Shown here in pieces: positions 1 through 6,957 of a stretch of 11,231 nt of DNA. How positions within the stretch are numbered: the stretch's first letter is position 1; each line of letters opens with the position of its first letter. The stretch spans positions 1 to 11,231 of the forward strand of contig DEHX01000147.1 of the NCBI GenBank assembly GCA_002352145.1. Direction: 5' to 3'. The notes under the pieces are model-generated. The model was not told the origin of the DNA, made no database searches, and saw nothing but the letters and a program-made list of their open reading frames with translations. Source of the DNA: Chitinophagaceae bacterium UBA2789 (GTDB taxonomy: Bacteria; Bacteroidota; Bacteroidia; Chitinophagales; Chitinophagaceae). The position numbers were made by a program, and so were the translations under genes.

Positions 1-470
1 GGGCTATACGGGAAATGTGCAAATCGTATCCTTGCTGTTGTGTCAGTCGGTACTTCTATATTTGTTGCAACCGTTTTCTGCTTTGGTGATGTAATGGTGT
101 CATACATGAAAAGGGTATATGTTTTACCAGCCTGCAGGTTCTCCGCAAAAGAATACGGTACCTGGGTGCTTGTTGATAAAGTATCCCTTACCAGGAAATT
201 ACGCAGACCTCCGCCAACATTGAATCCAAAACCTGTTGTAGGGAAAACACTACCTGTTGTAAGCGAAGCACCGTTAATACGATTGGCGTCCACCCAGATA
301 AAGTTTCGGCTGGCATTCACTGTAGCAACATACACCTGCATTATGCTGGAGTTGGAAAAATCATCCTGTTCCTTGAATTTTTCATCAAATGATTTGGTAC
401 AGGATACCATTACACTGCCTGAAAAGAGCAGTATGGCTATTCCCGGTATATATGTTTTTATAAATTTCAT
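1..470 (-). CDS. DUF4397-type surface lipoprotein, C-terminus missing
   Basis: The reading frame opens with ATG at 470 and runs off the left edge after 156 complete codons without a stop. Residues 1-23 form a lipoprotein signal peptide ending in MVSC, with Cys24 as the lipidated residue. After the cysteine, TKSFDE resembles the charged surface-export signal of Bacteroidota lipoproteins. Residues about 44-125 look like one all-beta DUF4397-like unit, and a second appears to begin at about 144 with ARIRFAHFPYSP, close to the usual DUF4397 opening. The start lies 26 bases after the SusD stop, so it is probably the third gene of the SusCD operon, where an accessory surface binding protein is often found. 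The DUF4397 assignment rests on motif appearance only. The molecular function of the domain is unknown to me, and a SusE-like binding role is inference from position. Confidence 0.75.
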   Translation of the reverse strand, partial: MKFIKTYIPGIAILLFSGSVMVSCTKSFDEKFKEQDDFSNSSIMQVYVATVNASRNFIWVDANRINGASLTTGSVFPTTGFGFNVGGGLRNFLVRDTLSTSTQVPYSFAENLQAGKTYTLFMYDTITSPKQKTVATNIEVPTDTTARIRFAHFPYS

Positions 471-496
471 GATCTTAGTTTTATGAGTTAATGACT

Positions 497-2143
497 TTAG
501 GGTTGAGAAAACCACTGCTCTTTGGTATGATAATCTAATGCAAGGCCACCTACACTGGATAAGGCTGCTATATTGTACAGGTATTCCGAGTTATACCTTG
601 GCCTTGCCCTGTACACCCATTTACCTGCATTATTTGTAAACAAATCCGTTCCGGTAGGAGGAGCGAAATCAGCATATACCTGCTGGCCGGTTACAGGGTC
701 AAGATCTGTATAGTGGTATCTTCTCAAGTCCACCCAGGTTTCTACAACACCGTATCCATACATGGCAATATACTTCTGCAACATGATGTGAGACCTTGTC
801 AGGTTGCCCACTGCCGGTACCACGGTGGGATTGGCAAGGTAAGCAGCTTTTACACCAGGGGTGATTTGCATCGCACCGGGAACTGAGTTATGATAATCAG
901 GAGTGCCGGTTAGCATATCAAAGCTGGCGTTGATACCATCAATATAAGATTGTCTTGCCTGTGCTGCAAAGGCGGGGCCTTTTCTCAGGTAGGCTTCTGC
1001 TTTCATGAAATGTACTTCAGCGGCGGTAATGATCGGGAAGGGTGATCCATTACGGAAAATATAGCGGCAGGTTGCATCTGTACCCGGCGCTGCAGTAGAA
1101 CTAAAAGCTCCTCCCCAGAAATTTTGGGGTTGGTCATTTGTAGCCAACCCATCCGTTCCCTTATTAGGTCTTACACCTCTGTAAGTACCGTTTGTGTTCT
1201 CACGGATTATGTAAGGTGCCCTGGGATCATTTACAGAAAGGAATGTTGGATTTAAACCCGTCATCAGGTTAGCTATAAAACGAGACTGACGAAGGGCGCC
1301 TACATTACCTCTGAAAGGACCGAAGAAATTATAGGTGCCTGAGAGGCCTGTAGCAGCAAATTTTGCTGAAGCATTATCAGCATTATCCAGGATTCCAAGA
1401 TTGGCATAATAAATAACGGAATCAGGATTGTAAGTGGCTTTGTTTGTCAGGTGATTGAATGACCTCGCTAAAACAGAGTAACAAAACTTCTTCCACTTGT
1501 TTACATCGCCATTATAAAAATAAGCATCACCAAGGGCAAGATTTGCCTGGCTTACGCCGTCACCAGTTTTACTCAGGTATTCAATTGCCACATGGCAAAG
1601 ACGCCTGGTTTCCGCATAGATATCTTCCTGGCTGTCGTAATCAAACACCAGCCTGTTGGGATCAAAAGCCTGGCGAAGAATTGCTTCTCCGTACATATTG
1701 GTCAGTGTTAACCAGCCCCAGGCACGGATGGCATAGCCCACACCCACATAATCCCACTTCTTATCTTCTGTTGCCCATTCAATCATTTTGGACAAATTGG
1801 CGCCATGGCCATAATAATGCATAGCCCATATTGAACCAAGGATATCACTGGCGCCAGTTGCACCACCCATTTGATCATACTGGTTGGCAGTAGTATTCGT
1901 TGCCCAAAACTGAGCATAGCGGCCAGTATAAAGGCCGTCATTAGCTATACCGTAGGCACTGCCCTGTGCAGAGGAACTTCCAACAAAGTTTCCGATAATG
2001 CCGGGTAACAATGTTTCAACAGGCACTCTTGTTGAAGCATTAGGGTTAGTATATGCTTCATCAATTTTTTTGCTGCACGAAAACAACCCGGAAACCGTAA
2101 TCAGGGTCAGCGGAATTGCTATTAATTTATTTCTAAGTTTCAT
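497..2143 (-). CDS. SusD/RagB-family outer-membrane lipoprotein
   Basis: This 548-residue protein is the SusD partner of the adjacent SusC. SusD proteins sit on the cell surface, bind the nutrient and act as a hinged lid over the SusC barrel. A lipoprotein signal peptide ends in LFSC with Cys23 acylated, followed by SKKIDEAYTNPN. The NPN segment and the following PVETLLPGII stretch are typical of the SusD-like_2 branch (SusD and RagB outer membrane lipoprotein). Further family marks are the helical AEVHFMKAEAYLRKG segment (about 375-389), a YGVVETWVDLRRY stretch (about 464-476) and an RPRYNSEYLYN end region (about 514-524). Length is normal for the family. It begins 22 bases after the SusC stop behind an A/T-rich leader with no Shine-Dalgarno site, as is common in this phylum. 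Substrate cannot be read from the sequence. Confidence 0.93.
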   Translation of the reverse strand: MKLRNKLIAIPLTLITVSGLFSCSKKIDEAYTNPNASTRVPVETLLPGIIGNFVGSSSAQGSAYGIANDGLYTGRYAQFWATNTTANQYDQMGGATGASDILGSIWAMHYYGHGANLSKMIEWATEDKKWDYVGVGYAIRAWGWLTLTNMYGEAILRQAFDPNRLVFDYDSQEDIYAETRRLCHVAIEYLSKTGDGVSQANLALGDAYFYNGDVNKWKKFCYSVLARSFNHLTNKATYNPDSVIYYANLGILDNADNASAKFAATGLSGTYNFFGPFRGNVGALRQSRFIANLMTGLNPTFLSVNDPRAPYIIRENTNGTYRGVRPNKGTDGLATNDQPQNFWGGAFSSTAAPGTDATCRYIFRNGSPFPIITAAEVHFMKAEAYLRKGPAFAAQARQSYIDGINASFDMLTGTPDYHNSVPGAMQITPGVKAAYLANPTVVPAVGNLTRSHIMLQKYIAMYGYGVVETWVDLRRYHYTDLDPVTGQQVYADFAPPTGTDLFTNNAGKWVYRARPRYNSEYLYNIAALSSVGGLALDYHTKEQWFSQP

Positions 2144-2165
2144 ATTTCTAATTTTTTAAAATTTA

Positions 2166-5100
2166 TCAGAAGGATGCTTTGATACCGAAATTAACCTGTA
2201 CAGGAGAAGGCAGGGTGCCATAATCGAAACCGAAACCACCCACACCAGAACTACCTGCGGTATTGCCATTTACAGCAGGGTCAGCACCGCTATAATTGGT
2301 CAGCAGGATCAAATCATTCGCTGTTACAAATAAGCTGAGTGATTTGAATGATCTGATAAAATTCTTAGAAAATGTATAATTGATAGTAACATCTCTCAGC
2401 CTGAACCAGTTTACATCTTTTTCAATGAACTCTTCCTCAGGCATTGTGGTATAATACTGATCGTTGAAAGCAGGGATTACAACGATGGTGTTTTGTGTTG
2501 GGGTAGCACTGTTTTGTAAACCATCATTCAGCACACCCTGGATAACACGGGGTACATACCTGTCTTCCGTACGTTTGCTCTTGCCTGTACGGGTCAGGAA
2601 CATGTTTGTACCGTTAAAGATATCGCCACCTATTTTCAGATCCCAAAGCATAGAGAACCTCCAGTTTTTCCAGCGTACGGTGTTGTTCCAACCTAAGGTG
2701 AAGTCTGGGTTTCTGTCACCTTTAACAGTGAACACACCATCACCAACCGGTAAACCATTGGCAGGGTTGATCAGGATCTGGCCCTGGTTATTTCTTGCAT
2801 AACCAAAAGCAGTGATGGAAGTAGTGGGACCATTCAATACGAGACCACCTCTTGCATTACCGTACAACCATGTATCAGATATATAATATTCAGCTACGTT
2901 GCGGGGCATGTCCACCACCTTATTATACATCTTGTTGAAGTTGAAACGCATGTTCCAGGTCAGGTCTGATTTCTTCAACAGATCATAATCCATGGCAATC
3001 TCTATACCCTTGTTACGAGTGCTGGCTGCATTTTGAGTGTTTAATACATAACCGGTTCCATAGCTTAAACGCATATTCTGAATGATCTGTCCTTTGTTAA
3101 GTGTATTATAATAAGTAAAGTCAATATTCAACCTGCTTTTGAAAAGTCTGAATTCAGTACCTAGTTCATAAGTACTTTGTCTTTCAGGCCTGAGGTCAGG
3201 GCTATTATTAAAGAAACCATAGGAGAAACCACCCCCACTGGCAAAATTATCAACGAAGACAGACTGTGTGGAATAAGGAGTGTTCAAACGGGCAGTACCT
3301 GCCAGTGATGTACGCAACTTCCAATAGCTGACAAGATTGTTTTTCTTAAGCGATGGAATCATATCACTCATGATGATACTCAAGCTACCACCAGGATAGT
3401 TATATTTCCTGTTTTGTTTAGGAACAGTAGAAGCTTCTTCGAAACGGTGTGTATAGCTAAGGAATATATAGTTCCTGAAGCTTACCGCAAATTCTCCGAA
3501 ATAAGCCATTTGCCTTGATATCTGCTTATTATATTCTCCAAACTTATTTCTCAGCAAACGTAATCTTGTATTTGGCCTTGTAACGGTACTATCCATATAG
3601 TTACCCATCAACTGCTGTAAGTCACGGTCAGTGAGTACAACCTGCGGGCCAGTGGGGTTACCATTCGCATCCCTTGGAGCCCTGAGCATTTGACCTGCTG
3701 CATTCGTGTTATCTACGATGTTAGTACCAGAAATAGCCCACATTCTTGTTTCATAATCCTGCCACATGGTACCTACCATTAAACGCAGGTTAAGATCTTT
3801 GCCGATTGTTTTCTTAAAGGTCGTAGTGATCGTATGGTTGTAGCCAATATATTTTCTCCAGTAGTTATCAAGCGACCCACCTGAAGCTGCCGTTACATAG
3901 AATGACTGTGGGTGATAGAACCAGTATCCGAATAAGTCATAAGTATCATATCCGAAACGGCCGGAGATGCTCCACCATTTGGTTGGGTTTATATTGATAC
4001 CCAGGCTGGCTGTTTTACGTTCTGTTTCATCGTAAGCCCTGTTCTTTTTTACGTTGAAAAGAGGGTTGTCATATTCGCCGTTAGCACTTGTTGCTGCAAA
4101 AAGGTCTAGTTTGTCACCTGTAGTCAGGTCTTCATAATTCCTGATATCATTATTATCAGGCCATACCAGCAAGCTCAGCAGGTAACCACCGGCACTGCGT
4201 AATACTTTATTGTTTTCTGATTTGATATAGGCAATAGAAGGATTGATCTCAATCTTGTCTTTCCAGAACTTAGTAGTATTTGTCAGGCGAAGGTTAAAGC
4301 GTCTGAAATTGTTTTCAGGTACCACACCATTCTGGTCAAAAAATGTTCCTGAAAAACGGAAGAGAGATTTCTTTATACCGAAATCTACGCCAAGGTTATG
4401 AGTTTGTGCAAAACCGGTTTCGAAGAATTGGTTCTTATTATCAAATAACTGTGTACCCGGAGCCCACTGGGGTCCAAAGTAGGCAAACACATTTGAATTG
4501 AGACCATTGTTACCATTAGCATATGTATTGATTGTCTCCGGCCAGCGGGTTACTTTCTGGAAACGGAAACTGTTGTCATACTGTATACCCAGTTTATTAT
4601 TTTTTGCTTTTCTGGTAGTAATTACAATGGCACCGGAACTGGCCTGGCTACCATATAAGGCAGTAGCTTCAGGGCCTTTCAGTACAGTGATCGTTTCAAT
4701 ATCATTAGGATTGATATCGGCAATCCTGTTCTGGTAATCATTATTTCTGTTAGGACGGTCTGATGCCAAACCAATACCTTGTCCGCCACTTGATGTTTCA
4801 TTAATGGTAGAGTTATCAAGAATTACACCATCCACCACGTAGAGTGGCTGGTTACTTAATGATAGAGAGTTGAAGCCTCTTAATACAACTGATGAGGATG
4901 CTCCGGCCACACCTGATGTCTGATCAAGTGTTAACCCAGCTACCCGGCCCTGCAAACTGTTCAGGAAGTTTTCTCTTTGCGTTTCCTGCACGTCACTTCC
5001 ACTAACTTTTTGAACGGAATAACCCAATTCCCTTGGGTTACGTTTGATATCCATCGCGGTTACCACGACTTCGCCCATGGTATTATCAGCAGTCTTTAAG

Positions 5101-5390
5101 CTGATACCTAAGCTTTCGCCGCTTCCGGGTTTAATTTCTTCAGTCTGATAACCCACATAGGTAAACTGAAGTGTTTCACCGGGACCCACTTTAATGGAGA
5201 ATTTTCCATTAGCGTCCGTTTGGGTGATTTTACGGGTGCCTTTTACCCTAACCGTAACACCTGCAAGCGGTGTCTTATTGTCCTCTGAAATGATCGTACC
5301 GGTGATTGTTCTTTCCTGCGCCATCACAGCGGAGGGCAGTAAGAGCAGCGTCAGCGATAACACAAAGAACAATTGGAGAATTTTTCTCAT
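2166..5390 (-). CDS. SusC/RagA-family TonB-linked outer-membrane transporter
   Basis: This 1074-residue TonB-dependent transporter imports a bulky nutrient across the outer membrane together with SusD. A Sec signal peptide covers residues 1-24 (cleavage after AVMA). A carboxypeptidase-D-like regulatory beta domain spans about 28-100, with GTIISEDNKTPLAGVTVRVKG-like spacing and a YVGYQT end. A TonB-box-like EVVVTA follows at 107-112. The plug domain covers about 115-262, including the SusC signature LYVVDGV (183-189) and ITVLKGPEATALYGSQAS (234-251). The rest is the 22-strand-type barrel, ending in aromatic Phe. The length is usual for the family. There is no STN (secretin/TonB short N-terminal) domain, so it is unlikely to signal through an anti-sigma factor. 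It sits 43 bases downstream of the DeoR gene and 22 bases upstream of susD. The start is supported by the signal peptide. Confidence 0.96.
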   Translation of the reverse strand: MRKILQLFFVLSLTLLLLPSAVMAQERTITGTIISEDNKTPLAGVTVRVKGTRKITQTDANGKFSIKVGPGETLQFTYVGYQTEEIKPGSGESLGISLKTADNTMGEVVVTAMDIKRNPRELGYSVQKVSGSDVQETQRENFLNSLQGRVAGLTLDQTSGVAGASSSVVLRGFNSLSLSNQPLYVVDGVILDNSTINETSSGGQGIGLASDRPNRNNDYQNRIADINPNDIETITVLKGPEATALYGSQASSGAIVITTRKAKNNKLGIQYDNSFRFQKVTRWPETINTYANGNNGLNSNVFAYFGPQWAPGTQLFDNKNQFFETGFAQTHNLGVDFGIKKSLFRFSGTFFDQNGVVPENNFRRFNLRLTNTTKFWKDKIEINPSIAYIKSENNKVLRSAGGYLLSLLVWPDNNDIRNYEDLTTGDKLDLFAATSANGEYDNPLFNVKKNRAYDETERKTASLGININPTKWWSISGRFGYDTYDLFGYWFYHPQSFYVTAASGGSLDNYWRKYIGYNHTITTTFKKTIGKDLNLRLMVGTMWQDYETRMWAISGTNIVDNTNAAGQMLRAPRDANGNPTGPQVVLTDRDLQQLMGNYMDSTVTRPNTRLRLLRNKFGEYNKQISRQMAYFGEFAVSFRNYIFLSYTHRFEEASTVPKQNRKYNYPGGSLSIIMSDMIPSLKKNNLVSYWKLRTSLAGTARLNTPYSTQSVFVDNFASGGGFSYGFFNNSPDLRPERQSTYELGTEFRLFKSRLNIDFTYYNTLNKGQIIQNMRLSYGTGYVLNTQNAASTRNKGIEIAMDYDLLKKSDLTWNMRFNFNKMYNKVVDMPRNVAEYYISDTWLYGNARGGLVLNGPTTSITAFGYARNNQGQILINPANGLPVGDGVFTVKGDRNPDFTLGWNNTVRWKNWRFSMLWDLKIGGDIFNGTNMFLTRTGKSKRTEDRYVPRVIQGVLNDGLQNSATPTQNTIVVIPAFNDQYYTTMPEEEFIEKDVNWFRLRDVTINYTFSKNFIRSFKSLSLFVTANDLILLTNYSGADPAVNGNTAGSSGVGGFGFDYGTLPSPVQVNFGIKASF

Positions 5391-5433
5391 AGCTGTTTTT
5401 TTTAGATATAATAAATAAGCAGTTCCATTTTTA

Positions 5434-6183
5434 TTATGCCACTTTTACCCCGGCATTAATATAGGGTTTTAGTAATGGATCATCCGGCGACAGTTCAGTT
5501 ATCAGCATATCTATCTCATTCAGTCCGCAAACCTTGATTGGCTGCACCGAGTTGATCTTTTCAGAAATAGTCAGGCAAACCACCTTTTTAGAAGACTCAA
5601 TCATGGCCTTCTTTAGCTGCACCACTTCCCAATCATTATCGGTAATTCCTTGCTCTGTATCTATGGCATTGGTACCGAGAAAACATATGTCTGCCTTAAC
5701 CTGTTTTATTTTGGCAATAGCCTCAGAACCAACAGTTATTTTAGAGTTTTTTGAAATTCTGTCTCCGATCATTATTACCTCAATATTAGGATGATGCATG
5801 TATTCCAGTATAGCAGGAATACTGCCCGAAATAAAGGTTGCCTTTAGCTGGGGCGGTAGCGACCTTGCCATTTCTAGAATAGTAGTACCTCCGCTGGTCA
5901 ATACAAACATGCCATTGCCAATGAGGCCAATGGCCTTTTGAGCTATGGTTCTTTTTTGATTTTGAGAATAAACCCCGTTGGTGGAGAAATGTACCTGGTT
6001 AAAAGAATGGGAGAGGGCACCTCCGTGTACTTTGATGATTTTTCCTTCATCAGCCAGTTCCTGCAGATCACGGCGGATTGTATCTTCCGACACATTGATT
6101 TCGGAACAAAGTGAAGAGGATAAAACCTTATTATGAAGGTTTACCTGGTGAAGAATATAGGCTTGCCTTTCCTTCTTAAGCAT
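5434..6183 (-). CDS. DeoR-family transcriptional regulator
   Basis: This 249-residue cytoplasmic protein has the full two-domain layout and normal length of DeoR/GlpR repressors. The N-terminal winged helix-turn-helix covers about 4-58, with the family signature visible as VSEDTIRRDLQELADEGKI (31-49) and the wing as VHGGA (52-56). The C-terminal DeoRC effector domain covers about 78-235 and has the phosphosugar-binding loop SGGTTILEMARSLP (97-110) and a KKAMIESSKKVV segment (191-202). Members usually bind a phosphorylated sugar or sugar alcohol and release DNA on binding it. Some family members have Asp before GTT in the first loop; here it is Ser-Gly-Gly, a mild departure. The gene is first in the block leading into SusC and SusD, so local control and autoregulation are likely (inference). 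The effector is unknown. The only upstream neighbour on this strand is closed off by a terminator, so a promoter must lie within 6184-6290. Confidence 0.93.
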   Translation of the reverse strand: MLKKERQAYILHQVNLHNKVLSSSLCSEINVSEDTIRRDLQELADEGKIIKVHGGALSHSFNQVHFSTNGVYSQNQKRTIAQKAIGLIGNGMFVLTSGGTTILEMARSLPPQLKATFISGSIPAILEYMHHPNIEVIMIGDRISKNSKITVGSEAIAKIKQVKADICFLGTNAIDTEQGITDNDWEVVQLKKAMIESSKKVVCLTISEKINSVQPIKVCGLNEIDMLITELSPDDPLLKPYINAGVKVA

Positions 6184-6200
6184 CCGTTAGTTTTGATGGC

Positions 6201-6227
6201 TAAATATAAATCAAATTCCTGCACAAA
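6201..6227 (-). promoter_or_regulatory. Candidate Bacteroidota promoter for the DeoR-SusCD operon
   Basis: Read on the minus strand, TATATTTA at 6208-6201 matches the Bacteroidota -7 element TAnnTTTG at 7 of 8 positions. A TTTG lies upstream at 6227-6224 (15-base spacer), with another at 6235-6232 (23-base spacer). The published consensus spacing is roughly 17-23, so the second fits better. Transcription would start only about 10 bases before the ATG at 6183. A promoter is required here because a terminator lies just upstream, but the exact boxes are a guess in A/T-rich DNA. Confidence 0.35.
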
Positions 6228-6238
6228 AACGCAAAAAC
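6223..6238. repeat. Tandem 8-base repeat, candidate DeoR operator
   Basis: Two head-to-tail copies, ACAAAAAC (6223-6230) and GCAAAAAC (6231-6238), differ only at the first base. On the minus strand they read GTTTTTGC-GTTTTTGT, directly upstream of the candidate -7 element. T-rich, TTTG-containing direct repeats are known as operators for several DeoR-type repressors, so an autoregulatory site is possible. The repeat is short and of low complexity, so chance cannot be excluded. Confidence 0.3.
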
Positions 6239-6288
6239 CAGAAAAATTTTGCAGATGTGGAAATCTGGGGGAAATTTAAAGCAGTAAT

Positions 6289-6323
6289 AAAAAAAGCTCA
6301 TAGCGCTTAAGCTATGAGCTTTT
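6289..6323 (-). terminator. Intrinsic terminator of the small barrel-protein gene
   Basis: A perfect 13-bp inverted repeat (6292-6304 with 6311-6323) encloses a 6-base loop. Its core arm is GCTCATAGC. On the minus strand the stem runs straight into seven T residues (6295-6289). It lies 20 bases after the stop codon of the gene at 6343-6837, on whose strand it reads as a textbook rho-independent terminator. On the plus strand the trailing T run is only part of the stem, so action there would be weaker. It isolates the DeoR-SusCD operon from upstream transcription. Confidence 0.85.
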
Positions 6324-6342
6324 AAAAAGACTTCTTCAAAAC

Positions 6343-6837
6343 TTACTTTCCAAATGTAAACCGGGCTGTGAATCCAATAGCAGCCGGCTCAAAATTAATA
6401 TCGGTTACTATATTCAGCTCTGGTTTCCAGTCAAGTGAAAGGTTAAGAGGGATATTGTTGAATTTATAATCAAGTCCGATTACACCCTGTGCTCCAAAAT
6501 TGGGATCGGTTGTTGTTTTTTGGGTAGTGGTATTCACTTTTTTCAAAAAACCGATGTAGGCACCACCGCCATAATACCAGGTAAGGCCAGATGCTGTCAT
6601 GGGTTGGTGCAACTCCACAAGGGCGCCAATTGCCAGCGGGTCGCCAAATGAAAGTAACCCTTCTATGGCCATTTTATCATTGAGGAAATGCTTTACTGAA
6701 ACGGAATTGTTGATCATTGCATTGGAACTGCTGAGTCGTACACCAAGTGCGGTTTTATACCCGGAATTTTGTGCATTGACTGAACCAGCAGTAAGTATAC
6801 TGCCGGTAAGCAGTATAGCATAGAAGAGTTTTTTCAT
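6343..6837 (-). CDS. Small outer-membrane beta-barrel protein
   Basis: The 164-residue product starts MKKLFYAILL, with a signal peptide cleaved after VNA (residue 22). The open frame extends 14 codons further upstream, but that would bury the signal peptide, so the ATG at 6837 is chosen. The mature protein is a run of alternating polar/aromatic strands with Gly- and Tyr-rich turns (WYYGGGAYIGF at 87-97, GVIGLDYKFNNIPLNLSL at 118-135) and ends ARFTFGK. This is the pattern of small 8-strand-type outer-membrane barrels common in Bacteroidota. No catalytic motif is visible and the role is unknown. It is a single-gene unit: the next gene upstream is divergent and a terminator follows. The shared 120-base region 6838-6957 must hold promoters for both divergent genes, but I see no convincing boxes in it. 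Confidence 0.8.
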   Translation of the reverse strand: MKKLFYAILLTGSILTAGSVNAQNSGYKTALGVRLSSSNAMINNSVSVKHFLNDKMAIEGLLSFGDPLAIGALVELHQPMTASGLTWYYGGGAYIGFLKKVNTTTQKTTTDPNFGAQGVIGLDYKFNNIPLNLSLDWKPELNIVTDINFEPAAIGFTARFTFGK

Positions 6838-6957
6838 GGCGATTTGTTTTAGCTCATAGAAAACGAAAAATGGTGCCAATAAATTCTAAATAAAATGCAA
6901 AATTGATCCTTTCGTCATCAGGCATGCATATACATTCTTGTGTATTTTCGCTTCCTT

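Noticed and set aside
40..486. Open frame of 148 codons on the plus strand
   Set aside because: It is antisense to a lipoprotein gene with a clear signal peptide and DUF4397-like pattern; its own translation has no recognisable domain.
6225..6246. Three A-tracts suggesting intrinsically bent DNA
   Set aside because: Their spacing is about 8-9 bases rather than 10-11, so they are not well phased, and A-runs are frequent in intergenic DNA here.
6838..6879. N-terminal extension of 14 residues on the small barrel protein
   Set aside because: It would place extra residues before a normal signal peptide (MKKLFYAILL...), so the internal ATG is the better start.
6940..6957. GTG start for NhaD, and a TATTTTCG -7-like box at 6943-6950
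   Set aside because: The GTG adds six residues without benefit over the ATG. The box lacks a TTTG at suitable distance upstream, so I did not call a promoter.
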